This document shows, one piece after another, positions 25,491-34,132 of a stretch of DNA of 41,872 nucleotides. The DNA is from an uncultured Prevotellaceae bacterium. GTDB taxonomy: Bacteria; Bacteroidota; Bacteroidia; Bacteroidales; Bacteroidaceae. The notes below the pieces were generated by a model. The model was not told the DNA's origin. It saw only the letters and a list, made by a program, of their open reading frames with translations, and ran no database searches. The translations under genes and the position numbers were made by a program. Numbering within the stretch: position 1 is the first letter of the stretch; the number at the start of each line of letters is the position of its first letter. The DNA lies in NCBI GenBank assembly GCA_902788605.1, contig CADAKX010000031.1, positions 1-41,872 on the forward strand. The letters run 5' to 3'.

Positions 25491-25506
25491 CTTATTCGTA
25501 CCTTTG
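25475..25506 (+). promoter_or_regulatory. Promoter of mfd
   Basis: TTTG (25475-25478), 20-nt spacer, TACCTTTG (25499-25506). The -7 box ends 14 nt before ATG 25521, leaving a very short leader. Confidence 0.8.
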
Positions 25507-25520
25507 CAACGCAAATTAAA

Positions 25521-28500
25521 ATGAATATACAAGAACTACAGACTCTCTATGCCATGAAGCCGCAAGTGTCGGCCCTGGCAAAGGCTATCGAGAAATCATC
25601 CATCAAGGTGATTTCACTTGATGGTTTGCTGGCCTCAGCCACACCTATGGCCTTCAGCGCCCTTGCCCTGAAGACCAGTGCCAAACTGCTGTTTGTGATG
25701 CAGGATGCCGACGAGGCAGGATATCTGTATCACGACCTGTGTCAGGTGATGGGCGAAAAGCAGGTACTCTTCTTCCCATCGAGTTATAAGCGTGCCATCA
25801 AGTACGGTCAGAAAGACCCTGCCAGCGAGATACTGCGCACAGAAGTACTCTCTCACGCTACGCACCACGACCTGTTATATATCGTCACCTACCCCGAGGC
25901 CCTAGCCGAGATGGTAGTGACGCGCAAGCAGTTGGATGCACGCCGATTGTCATTGACCCAAGACCAGACCATCAGCGTGGACAACATCTGCAAGACCCTG
26001 CGAGAGTTTGGCTTCCGCGAGGTTGACTATGTCTATGAGCCAGGTCAGTTTGCCTTACGTGGCTCTATCCTCGACGTCTATTCCTATAGCCACGAGTTCC
26101 CCTTCCGTCTCGACTTCTTTGGCGACGACATCGACTCTATCCGCACTTTCGAGGTAGAGACCCAGTTGTCTAAGGAACGGTGCAACAGCATTGACATCGT
26201 ACCAGAGCTCACATCGGTAGAGGAGAAAGAGTCTATTCTGAAGTTCTTGCCCCAAGACACGCTGCTGGTGATGAAAGACCCGCAGTTTGTACGCGAATCC
26301 ATCGAGCGCATCTATCAGGAGGGATTCTCTCAGCAGGCCCTGCAGGAACGCATGGCCGAGGCCACCGAGATGGAACAGCGCCAGATAGAGAAGGAGATGC
26401 AGCGCGACAGTCAGATCATCACTGGCTCTCAATTTGCCAATGATGCCGAGTCCTTCAGGACGATTTTCCTCAAGGAAGACAAGACTGCTGCCGTCATCCA
26501 CTTCAACACCAAGCCCCAACCCCTCTTCCATAAGAATTTCGAGTTGTTGTCACAGACATTGGAAGACTATCTGCTGCAAGGTTTCAAACTCTATATCCTG
26601 GCAGACAGCGCCAAGCAACAGGAGCGACTCAAGGACATCTTTGCCGAGATGAAGCAAGGCATCGAGTTTATCCCTGTTGACAAGACCCTCCACGAAGGCT
26701 TTATCGATGTGGATGCACGCCTCTGCCTGTTTACAGACCATCAGATCTTCGACCGATTCCACAAGTACAACCTCAAGAGCGACAAGGCCCGCAGTGGCAA
26801 GGTGGCCCTGACGCTGAAGGAGATTCAGCAGTTCGAGGTGGGCGACTATGTGGTGCATGTGGACCACGGTATCGGCAAGTTTGGCGGATTGGTCAGGATG
26901 CCATTGCAGGACGGTGGTTTCCAGGAGATGATCAAGATCATCTACCAGCGTGGCGACGCCATCTATGTCAGCATCCACTCTTTGTATAAGGTATCGAAAT
27001 ACAAGTCGCAGGAGGATGGTCAGCAGCCTCGCATGTCGACTCTGGGCACAGGCCAGTGGGAACGACTGAAAGAGCGCACCAAGAAGCATATCAAGGATAT
27101 TGCCCGCGACCTCATCAAACTCTATGCTGCACGCAAGCATCAGAAGGGCTTTGCCTTCAGCCACGACACCTATCTGCAACACGAGCTCGAGGCCTCGTTC
27201 CTCTATGAAGACACCCCCGATCAGCTCAAGGCGACACAGGACGTGAAAGCCGACATGGAGATGCAGAAACCCATGGACCGACTGGTATGCGGCGATGTGG
27301 GCTTTGGCAAGACCGAGGTAGCTGTACGTGCTGCCTTCAAGGCAGCTGTCGATGGCAAGCAGGTGGCTGTGATGGTGCCCACCACCGTACTGGCCTATCA
27401 GCACTATCGCACCTTCCAGGGCCGACTGAAGGATATGCCTGTCAGGGTGGACTATCTGACACGTGCCCGCACCACCAAGCAGACCACTGCCCTGCTCAAG
27501 GACCTCGCAGAAGGTAAGGTGGACATCCTCATCGGCACCCACAAACTTATCAGCAAGAGCGTGAAGTTCAAGGACTTAGGTCTGCTCATCATCGACGAGG
27601 AGCAGAAGTTCGGTGTATCAACCAAGGAAAAGCTGCGCCAGATGAAGACCAACGTCGACACCCTCACCATGAGTGCCACACCTATTCCCCGCACCCTGCA
27701 GTTCTCATTGGTGGGTGCTCGCGACCTGAGTGTCATCCAGACGCCCCCACCCAATCGCTATCCCATTCAGACAGAGATACATACGTTCTCGGCAGAGATT
27801 ATCACCGATGCCATCAACTTCGAGATGAGTCGCAACGGACAGGTCTATTTCGTCAACAACCGCATCAGCGACCTGACCCATATCGCCGAGATGATCCATA
27901 AGTACATCCCCGACTGTCGCGTCGCCATTGGTCACGGACAGATGAAGCCCGAGGAACTCGAAAAGATTATCCTCGACTTCTCGAACTACGACTACGACGT
28001 GCTGCTCTCGACGACTATCGTGGAGAACGGCATCGACATCCCCAACGCCAACACCATCATCATCAACAGCGCCCAGTACTTTGGCCTCAGCGACCTGCAC
28101 CAGATGCGTGGACGTGTGGGCCGAGGCAATCGTAAGGCCTTTTGTTATCTGCTGGCACCACCCCTGTCGGCCCTGCCTGTGGACAGTCGCAGACGCTTGG
28201 AGGCCTTGGAGAACTTCTCCGACCTGGGCAGTGGCATCAATATCGCCATGCAAGACCTCGACATCCGTGGTGCAGGCAACCTGCTGGGTGCCGAGCAGAG
28301 TGGCTTCATCTCTGACCTGGGCTATGAGACCTATCAGAAGATTCTCAACGAGGCGATGGCAGAGTTGAGGAACGAGGAGACTCTCCCCCAGCCCCTCCCT
28401 GAAAGGGAAGGGAGAAGTCAGTCCCAAGAGCAAGAGGATGATGCTATTTACGCCCCTCCCTCACAGGGAGGGGACTGGGGGTGGGTCGCCGACTGCAACC

Positions 28501-28931
28501 TCGAGTCCGACCTCGAGATGTACTTCCCCGACCAGTATGTGCCCAGCGATTCCGAGCGCATGCTGCTCTATCGCGAGTTGGACAACACACGCAACGACCA
28601 GGAGCTGGAAGCCTATCGCCAGCGCCTCATCGACCGATTCGGTCCGTTGCCCCCACAGGCCGAGGAGCTGCTACAGGTGGTGGCCCTCCGTCGCTATGGC
28701 AAGAGTCTGGGATGCGAGAAGATCATGCTGAAACAAGGCCGCATGTTCCTCTATTTCGTGAGCAATGCCCGCAGTCCATTCTATCAGAGCGAGGCCTTCG
28801 GACGTATCATCGAATACGCAACATCGAACGTCCGCCGTTGTAATCTGCGAGAGCAGCAAGGCAAACGTTCGATGGTGGTAACAGAGGTGCCTACCGTAGG
28901 TGAGGCCGTTAACGTGTTGAAAGCGATATAG
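25521..28931 (+). CDS. mfd: Transcription-repair coupling factor
   Basis: Start ATG 25521 gives 1136 residues, close to the usual length; an upstream in-frame start would lie within the promoter repeat. In order the protein has the UvrB-like N-terminal module, the RNA-polymerase-interacting domain (EVGDYVVHVDHGIGKFGGLV near 435-455), and a RecG-like motor with Walker A GDVGFGKTE near 592, a DEEQ motif II (IIDEEQKFGV) near 692, and HQMRGRVGRGNRKAF near 860. The C-terminal domain starts around VADCNLESDLEMYFPDQYVPSD. Mfd removes stalled RNA polymerase and recruits UvrA. Residues about 953-990 (LPQPLPEREG ... APPSQGGDW) are encoded by a G/C-rich inverted repeat. The 3' end overlaps the opposite-strand phosphatase gene by 23 nt. 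Confidence 0.96.
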   Translation: MNIQELQTLYAMKPQVSALAKAIEKSSIKVISLDGLLASATPMAFSALALKTSAKLLFVMQDADEAGYLYHDLCQVMGEKQVLFFPSSYKRAIKYGQKDPASEILRTEVLSHATHHDLLYIVTYPEALAEMVVTRKQLDARRLSLTQDQTISVDNICKTLREFGFREVDYVYEPGQFALRGSILDVYSYSHEFPFRLDFFGDDIDSIRTFEVETQLSKERCNSIDIVPELTSVEEKESILKFLPQDTLLVMKDPQFVRESIERIYQEGFSQQALQERMAEATEMEQRQIEKEMQRDSQIITGSQFANDAESFRTIFLKEDKTAAVIHFNTKPQPLFHKNFELLSQTLEDYLLQGFKLYILADSAKQQERLKDIFAEMKQGIEFIPVDKTLHEGFIDVDARLCLFTDHQIFDRFHKYNLKSDKARSGKVALTLKEIQQFEVGDYVVHVDHGIGKFGGLVRMPLQDGGFQEMIKIIYQRGDAIYVSIHSLYKVSKYKSQEDGQQPRMSTLGTGQWERLKERTKKHIKDIARDLIKLYAARKHQKGFAFSHDTYLQHELEASFLYEDTPDQLKATQDVKADMEMQKPMDRLVCGDVGFGKTEVAVRAAFKAAVDGKQVAVMVPTTVLAYQHYRTFQGRLKDMPVRVDYLTRARTTKQTTALLKDLAEGKVDILIGTHKLISKSVKFKDLGLLIIDEEQKFGVSTKEKLRQMKTNVDTLTMSATPIPRTLQFSLVGARDLSVIQTPPPNRYPIQTEIHTFSAEIITDAINFEMSRNGQVYFVNNRISDLTHIAEMIHKYIPDCRVAIGHGQMKPEELEKIILDFSNYDYDVLLSTTIVENGIDIPNANTIIINSAQYFGLSDLHQMRGRVGRGNRKAFCYLLAPPLSALPVDSRRRLEALENFSDLGSGINIAMQDLDIRGAGNLLGAEQSGFISDLGYETYQKILNEAMAELRNEETLPQPLPEREGRSQSQEQEDDAIYAPPSQGGDWGWVADCNLESDLEMYFPDQYVPSDSERMLLYRELDNTRNDQELEAYRQRLIDRFGPLPPQAEELLQVVALRRYGKSLGCEKIMLKQGRMFLYFVSNARSPFYQSEAFGRIIEYATSNVRRCNLREQQGKRSMVVTEVPTVGEAVNVLKAI
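28385..28481 (+). repeat. Palindromic repeat element inserted in frame in mfd
   Basis: A 16-bp arm CCCCCAGCCCCTCCCT (28385-28400) matches, inverted, 28465-28481 with one extra base. The right end is itself a perfect 9-bp hairpin CCCCTCCCT/AGGGAGGGG (28453-28473), and a similar imperfect hairpin lies at the left end. The 97-bp block keeps the frame open and encodes a Pro/Glu/Gln-rich linker. Confidence 0.85.
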
Positions 28932-30183
28932 CGTCGTCGACCACCTTCTGGTAATAGGTCTTAAAATCCTCCCATTTATAATAAGGATAAGTATCCGAAG
29001 GCAGGGGCAATGAAGCCTCATGCCCATTGAGCAGACACTTCACCAGGATGTCCTGTCCCTTCTTGCCACGATAGAAAATCAGTTGCATGTTTGAAGCCTT
29101 ACCCGTCTGCCAGTTCTGATAGACGTTCTTCACCTCATAGGGATCCTCGGGGTCCTTATCAGCACCATTGATACCCATCAGCACGGTGAGGGGCCCCAGA
29201 CAGGTGTCGTGTCCAAAACGCAAGTCAGCCAAACGTTTACTCTTTCCATTGACGATATCCTCGGCCTTGTTAATGATGTCGCGCAAGATGGGCGTCATAT
29301 CATAGCGAGGTTCAAATACCCACGTATAGCCACCCAGGTTCTCGTTCTCCCACCGTGCCGCCATCTCCTCGTCCTTGATGATGTTACCCATCATGCCGTC
29401 GTGACCGATGCTAGGCAACGAGGTATAGAGGTTGATGAGGTTGCTGCCAATGTGCTGCACGTTACCTGGCAGTCCCTCGGTACTGGTGAACACACGTGCC
29501 ACGATGGTCTCACGCAGGTTGTCGTTATACTGAAACTGTTTGCGATTCTGCTCGAAGCGTGGATGTGACTTGGGGAACTTCAGTCGTTTGGGATTCTGAC
29601 GATCATCGGGCTTCACGCCATCCAGCACCTTGCGTGCCGACTCCATGCGAATCTCGATCTTGGGATTACACTGGGTGAGTTCCTGACAGAACGACGCCAT
29701 GCTGAGCACACAACGACCCGTAAGCGACGAGATGGCGTAGATATCGCCACCCTTCTTAAACATCTCCTCGAAGTTGTTATACATCGTGCGGGCAATATAC
29801 TGGTGCTGCTCCCATCCCAGGTCGCTCAACTCACTCACACCCGTAGCCAACTCATCCTTGGCAGCCATGAACTTCGTGCGGAAAGCCTCGCCCTCGGCAG
29901 TGAGCTGATGCTGGCGATGCGCCTTGGTCAGCAGCGAGTCGAGTTCGCGATAGAGCATGTCGTTCCAGTAGTAGCGCGAGCCGTGACGCCCATAGTGACT
30001 GATGTAGAAAGGCTTGTAGCCACTGGGTGCCTTGGTCAGCTTCACAGGTTCCATCGCATAGGGATAGTCTGTACCATAGGCCTTCCTGGGGTCAGCCTTT
30101 ACTTGTTCCAACGCATTGATGCCTTGTGCCCATGATGAGAGGGCAATCGTCCAAAGGAAAAGGACATGGAAGATTTTCTTCAT
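28909..30183 (-). CDS. Histidine-type phosphatase, MINPP-like (phytase-related)
   Basis: The 424-residue protein has a signal peptide (MKKIFHVLFLWTIALSSWAQ) and the two marks of clade 2 histidine phosphatases: ISHYGRHGSRYYW near residue 65 (RHGxR, with the nucleophile His) and RFGHDTCLGPL near residue 324 (HD motif in place of HAE). Spacing and the HD dyad resemble multiple inositol polyphosphate phosphatases of gut Bacteroidetes, so release of phosphate from phytate or related esters in the periplasm or on the surface is likely, but the substrate is inferred. It is monocistronic on the minus strand, and its stop codon lies inside mfd. Confidence 0.87.
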   Translation of the reverse strand: MKKIFHVLFLWTIALSSWAQGINALEQVKADPRKAYGTDYPYAMEPVKLTKAPSGYKPFYISHYGRHGSRYYWNDMLYRELDSLLTKAHRQHQLTAEGEAFRTKFMAAKDELATGVSELSDLGWEQHQYIARTMYNNFEEMFKKGGDIYAISSLTGRCVLSMASFCQELTQCNPKIEIRMESARKVLDGVKPDDRQNPKRLKFPKSHPRFEQNRKQFQYNDNLRETIVARVFTSTEGLPGNVQHIGSNLINLYTSLPSIGHDGMMGNIIKDEEMAARWENENLGGYTWVFEPRYDMTPILRDIINKAEDIVNGKSKRLADLRFGHDTCLGPLTVLMGINGADKDPEDPYEVKNVYQNWQTGKASNMQLIFYRGKKGQDILVKCLLNGHEASLPLPSDTYPYYKWEDFKTYYQKVVDDAISLSTR

Positions 30184-30230
30184 TGATACTTGAATTTGAA
30201 ACTGTAGTAATGTTTATTGATTTTCAGGCA

Positions 30231-30238
30231 CAAAGATA
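30231..30238 (-). promoter_or_regulatory. Promoter -7 element of the phosphatase gene
   Basis: TATCTTTG on the minus strand, 47 nt before the start codon. No -33 box at normal spacing. Confidence 0.45.
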
Positions 30239-30367
30239 ATGAATAATTGACAAACAACCATCACTTCTTGTAGATTTTTTGTTTTCACAACCCGATATAA
30301 ATCAAGAAATTGCATCTTTTTTGACGTTGTTATCGCACACAGTACCTTTTCTCTCATCTTTTTTGCA

Positions 30368-30375
30368 TAACTTTG
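30368..30375 (+). promoter_or_regulatory. Promoter -7 element of the SulP gene
   Basis: TAACTTTG ending 28 nt before ATG 30404. A T-rich stretch stands at the -33 position without an exact TTTG. Confidence 0.5.
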
Positions 30376-30403
30376 CACCCGATTTCACAAGGATAATAAA
30401 GTA

Positions 30404-32083
30404 ATGAAAACTTTCGATTTCAAGCCGAAGATGTTTTCGGCTATTAAGAACTACAACAAACAGACATTCATGGCCGACCTTATGGCTGGTGTTATTGTGG
30501 GTATTGTAGCCCTGCCATTGGCTATTGCCTTTGGTATTGCCAGTGGCGTGTCGCCCGAGAAGGGTATCATCACCGCCATTGTGGCAGGCTTCGTTATCTC
30601 TGCCCTGGGTGGCAGCAAGGTTCAGATTGGTGGTCCCACCGGTGCGTTCATCGTCATCGTGGCAGGCATCATCAATCAGTATGGCATGCAGGGTCTCACC
30701 ATCGCCACACTGATGGCAGGTGTGTTCCTCATTGGCTTTGGCCTGTTGCGCCTGGGTACCATCATCAAGTACATCCCCTATCCCATCATCGTGGGTTTCA
30801 CCAGTGGTATCGCCGTGACCATCTTCACCACGCAGGTAAAAGACTTGCTGGGCATGCAGATGGCCGAGGTTCCCAGCGACTTCATAGAGAAATGGATAGC
30901 CTATTTCCAGAACCTGACGCACATCGACCCCTGGAGCACAGGTGTGGGACTGGCCAGTGTGGCAATCATCGCCACCGCCCCCAAGCTGAGCAAGCGCATC
31001 CCCGGTTCGCTGATTGCCATCATCGTGATGACTGTTGTCGTATTGCTGTTGAAGCAGTATGCCGGCGTCACCTCTATTGAGACCATTGGCGACCGTTTCA
31101 GCATCTCTTCTGAGTTGCCCAATGCCGTAGTGCCCGAGTTGACCTGGGAGACCATCAAGGGCTTGGTTGCACCTGCCCTCACCATCGCCATCCTCGGTGC
31201 TATCGAGAGTCTGCTCTCAGCCACTGTGGCCGACGGTGTTATTGGCGACCACCACAACTCCAATACCGAACTCATCGGTCAGGGTGTGGCCAACATCGTG
31301 TCGCCCATCTTCGGTGGTATTCCTGCCACTGGCGCCATCGCCCGTACGATGACCAATATTAATAATGGTGGACGCACCCCCATCGCAGGTATTGTTCACG
31401 CTGTCGTGCTCTTGCTCATCTTCCTGTTCCTCATGCCTCTGGCCCAGTATATCCCAATGGCCTGTCTGGCTGGCGTACTGGTGGTAGTGAGCTATGGCAT
31501 GAGTGGCTGGCGCTCGTTCTCAGCCCTGATGCGCAATCCCAAGAGCGATGTCACCGTATTGCTGCTCACATTCTTCCTCACCATCATCTTCGACCTCACC
31601 ATTGCCATCGAGGTGGGCATCGTCTGCGCTTGCTTGCTGTTCATGAAGCGTATGAGTGAGACCACCGATGTGAAAGCAGTCTACGACGAGATCGACCTCA
31701 ACGAGGACGCCGACATGGAGCGTGGCAACCTGGACCACCTCACCATCCCCGCTGATGTGGAGGTCTACGAGATTAACGGTCCCTACTTCTTTGGTGCCGG
31801 TAACAAGTTCGAGGACTTGATGGGTCGCTTCGGCGATCGTCCCAAGGTGCGCATCATCCGCATGCGTAAGGTACCCTTCATCGACTCAACGGGCTTGCAC
31901 AACCTTGAAAATATGTGTTTGATGAGTCAGAAGGAAGGCATCACCGTGGTGCTCTCGGGTGTCAACGAGAAGGTGGAGGCTGTGCTCAACCGCAACGGAT
32001 TCCCCAAACTCCTTGGCGAAGAAAACATCTGCAACCACATTGACCTGGCACTGGCTCGTGCCCGCGATATTGTGGAGAAATAA
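30404..32083 (+). CDS. SulP family anion transporter with STAS domain
   Basis: The 559-residue protein has a long membrane part (about 10-12 spans to residue 420) with the SulP hallmarks DLMAGVIVGIVALPLAIAFGIASG, QIGGPTGAFIVIV and PIFGGIPATGAIARTMTN. A cytoplasmic STAS domain runs from about 445 to 559 and contains VPFIDSTGLHNLE, in which the Ser stands at the site phosphorylated in anti-sigma antagonists. SulP proteins carry sulfate, bicarbonate or dicarboxylates with sodium or protons; the substrate cannot be chosen here, and neither sulfate-assimilation nor carbonic anhydrase genes are adjacent. It is monocistronic, with a good terminator. Confidence 0.92.
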   Translation: MKTFDFKPKMFSAIKNYNKQTFMADLMAGVIVGIVALPLAIAFGIASGVSPEKGIITAIVAGFVISALGGSKVQIGGPTGAFIVIVAGIINQYGMQGLTIATLMAGVFLIGFGLLRLGTIIKYIPYPIIVGFTSGIAVTIFTTQVKDLLGMQMAEVPSDFIEKWIAYFQNLTHIDPWSTGVGLASVAIIATAPKLSKRIPGSLIAIIVMTVVVLLLKQYAGVTSIETIGDRFSISSELPNAVVPELTWETIKGLVAPALTIAILGAIESLLSATVADGVIGDHHNSNTELIGQGVANIVSPIFGGIPATGAIARTMTNINNGGRTPIAGIVHAVVLLLIFLFLMPLAQYIPMACLAGVLVVVSYGMSGWRSFSALMRNPKSDVTVLLLTFFLTIIFDLTIAIEVGIVCACLLFMKRMSETTDVKAVYDEIDLNEDADMERGNLDHLTIPADVEVYEINGPYFFGAGNKFEDLMGRFGDRPKVRIIRMRKVPFIDSTGLHNLENMCLMSQKEGITVVLSGVNEKVEAVLNRNGFPKLLGEENICNHIDLALARARDIVEK

Positions 32084-32111
32084 TAAATTTAATACATTGA
32101 AGACATTCATT

Positions 32112-32148
32112 TATCTCCGAGTCGCCCTGCGATTCGGAGATATTTTTT
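32112..32148 (+). terminator. Terminator of the SulP gene
   Basis: 13-bp stem (32112-32124 with 32130-32142, one G-T pair), 5-nt loop, then T6. Confidence 0.9.
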
Positions 32149-32175
32149 CCATAGTGTTTCAACGTTGGAAACAAA

Positions 32176-34125
32176 CTATTTCCACCATAAAACCAAAATG
32201 TACATCGTTAAAGGCAGGGTCATCACAAAGCGTGAGCCCTGTTCGCTGTTATAGGTATCCAATATGACGTCACCTCCAAGACGTCGTGCAATGGAACGGG
32301 CAACGGAAAGGCCGATGCCCGTTCCATTATAGTTTTCATCCAGTTGTACAAACTCCTCGAAGATATGTTCGGCCTCCGCCTTGGGAATGCCGATGCCAGT
32401 ATCCTCCACCTCGTAACGAACAAAAGAGCCTGCCTTGACCACTCGCAGGGTTACAGATCCCTTGATGGGGTCATTGGGTTTCACCAGGAATTTGTGGGCA
32501 TTGTCGAGAATCAGCGACAGGGCGCGTGTGGCTGAGGCCACGTTTGTTGTCAACTGTAGGTCGTTGGTGTCCTCGGCTACCGACTGCGTAAACGTCACAC
32601 CCTCGCTGGCGTTGATGCGCGTATCCTCGACAGCCTGCAAAGCTATCTGAATGGCAGGCACCTTGTCCTCGCGCTCAATCACCACATTGCTGCTGGCGTC
32701 ACTCAGCTCCAGCATCTTGTTCACTAGGCCTGTGATGCGGTTAGTATTCTCCACAATCTGTTCGTTGGCCTCATTCTTGGTCTGCTCGTCCAGTTCCATG
32801 CCAGGCGTCGTTACAATCTGGGTAAAGCCCGAGAGGATATTGAGGGGCGTGCGAATCTCGTGAGATATCTGATGGATGAAGTTGGTCTTCATGCGCGAAG
32901 CCTCCTCGGCCCGCATATTGGCTATTTTCAGGGCATCATAGGCCACCTCCAGTCGCTTGGCGGCGCGATGGCGATAGTAGGTGAAGACAAACAGCGACAG
33001 AACGACGAGGGCGGCAATCATCATCATCAGTCGAGTGAAAGTGCGCTCATGGGCAATCTTCTCAAGTTCCTGCTGCGCTTTCAGTTCATCGACCTCAAAG
33101 CGCTTGTTCAGTTCGTTCAGCTGCTCCTGATTGTCAGCATGAATCATCGAGTCCTTTAGTTCGGCGTAGGACTTAAAAGCCAAGAAAGCACTTTTATAGT
33201 CCTCCTGCTGCTCATAGATGCGTATGCGGGTGGCAGTGGCATTCAGGTGAAAACTGATGTTCAGTCCGGCGCTGTCACTCAGTTGGATGGCCCTATCGTT
33301 ATAGGCCAGTGCCTGCTGATAGTCGTTCTGGACGCTGGCCAGGTCGCCACGCAGGGTGAGTAACTGAATCACCGCCTTGATCTGATTGCCCTCCAGCGCC
33401 TCGTAGTATTCGGCAGAGTCCAGGTCGACAGCTGCCTTGGCATAGTCTTTCTGACTGAGGTCAAACTGATAGCGCGTCTTGAAGAACAGGAAATAATAGT
33501 TGCCAAAGTTTGGAAGGCGTGTAGAGTCCGTGTTGGCCTGGTATTTTGAATCGAGATAAGCCTTCCACTCGTTCAGTGCGGCATCGTTCTCCTGGGCCTT
33601 ACCCAGTTCGTCCAGGCACGAACAAAGATAGGTGTAGATATCAATCTTCGGAGGGAATGAACTCTCCTCTGGATAGGTCTTCAGGGCCTTGTGGAAATAG
33701 TCCACTGCCATAGACAGATCACCCTTTACGCCATAGACCAGCGCCATCACCCTGTAGGCCAAGGCCTGTCCAAAGCCATCATGGCGTTTCAGGGCATCGT
33801 CGTGCATATTTTTAGCTTCAGTCATGGCCTCGTCAAAGCGATTGTTCCAGGTGAGTGTCTCTGACATGATGCACCAGGTGTAGTAATACCAATACCACTG
33901 TTCGTGCTCACGACAGAAGGTCAGCACACGTGGTGTCTCACTGACCAGCGAGTCCTGGATGTCCAGATTGGCATAGCGTTCTATCTGTTTATAGAGCGCA
34001 TAGGCCGAGTCGGTCCAGTTCACGTCCTGGTTCTGCGAAGACAATTGGTGGTGGCCCTGTTGGCACGAAACGCATACCAACAGAGTCACCACCATATATA
34101 TAATATGTCGGTAAAACCTCTCCAT
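32176..34125 (-). CDS. TPR-containing membrane sensor histidine kinase
   Basis: The start is placed at ATG 34125, 7 nt after the stop of the PP2C gene; an in-frame ATG at 34158 would overlap that gene and precede the signal sequence. The 649 residues comprise an N-terminal signal or lipoprotein-like segment (MVVTLLVCVSC), TPR-like helical repeats to about 340 (GQALAYRVMALVYGVKGDLSMAVDYFHKAL), one membrane span at about 365-383, and then a kinase core. The core has H-box FIHQISHEIRTPLN near 418, N-box LILDNAHKF, VEDTGIGIP and GTGIGLSVARSIARRLGG. The TPR part should be periplasmic. There is no receiver domain and no response regulator gene nearby, so its partner is unlinked. It is last in the run with a PP2C phosphatase. 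Confidence 0.92.
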   Translation of the reverse strand: MERFYRHIIYMVVTLLVCVSCQQGHHQLSSQNQDVNWTDSAYALYKQIERYANLDIQDSLVSETPRVLTFCREHEQWYWYYYTWCIMSETLTWNNRFDEAMTEAKNMHDDALKRHDGFGQALAYRVMALVYGVKGDLSMAVDYFHKALKTYPEESSFPPKIDIYTYLCSCLDELGKAQENDAALNEWKAYLDSKYQANTDSTRLPNFGNYYFLFFKTRYQFDLSQKDYAKAAVDLDSAEYYEALEGNQIKAVIQLLTLRGDLASVQNDYQQALAYNDRAIQLSDSAGLNISFHLNATATRIRIYEQQEDYKSAFLAFKSYAELKDSMIHADNQEQLNELNKRFEVDELKAQQELEKIAHERTFTRLMMMIAALVVLSLFVFTYYRHRAAKRLEVAYDALKIANMRAEEASRMKTNFIHQISHEIRTPLNILSGFTQIVTTPGMELDEQTKNEANEQIVENTNRITGLVNKMLELSDASSNVVIEREDKVPAIQIALQAVEDTRINASEGVTFTQSVAEDTNDLQLTTNVASATRALSLILDNAHKFLVKPNDPIKGSVTLRVVKAGSFVRYEVEDTGIGIPKAEAEHIFEEFVQLDENYNGTGIGLSVARSIARRLGGDVILDTYNSEQGSRFVMTLPLTMYILVLWWK

Positions 34126-34132
34126 CAACTCA

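Noticed and set aside
25344-25532. 62-codon minus-strand frame with an internally repeated peptide
   Set aside because: It is the translation of the tandem promoter repeat and overlaps the mfd promoter and start; it is not a gene.
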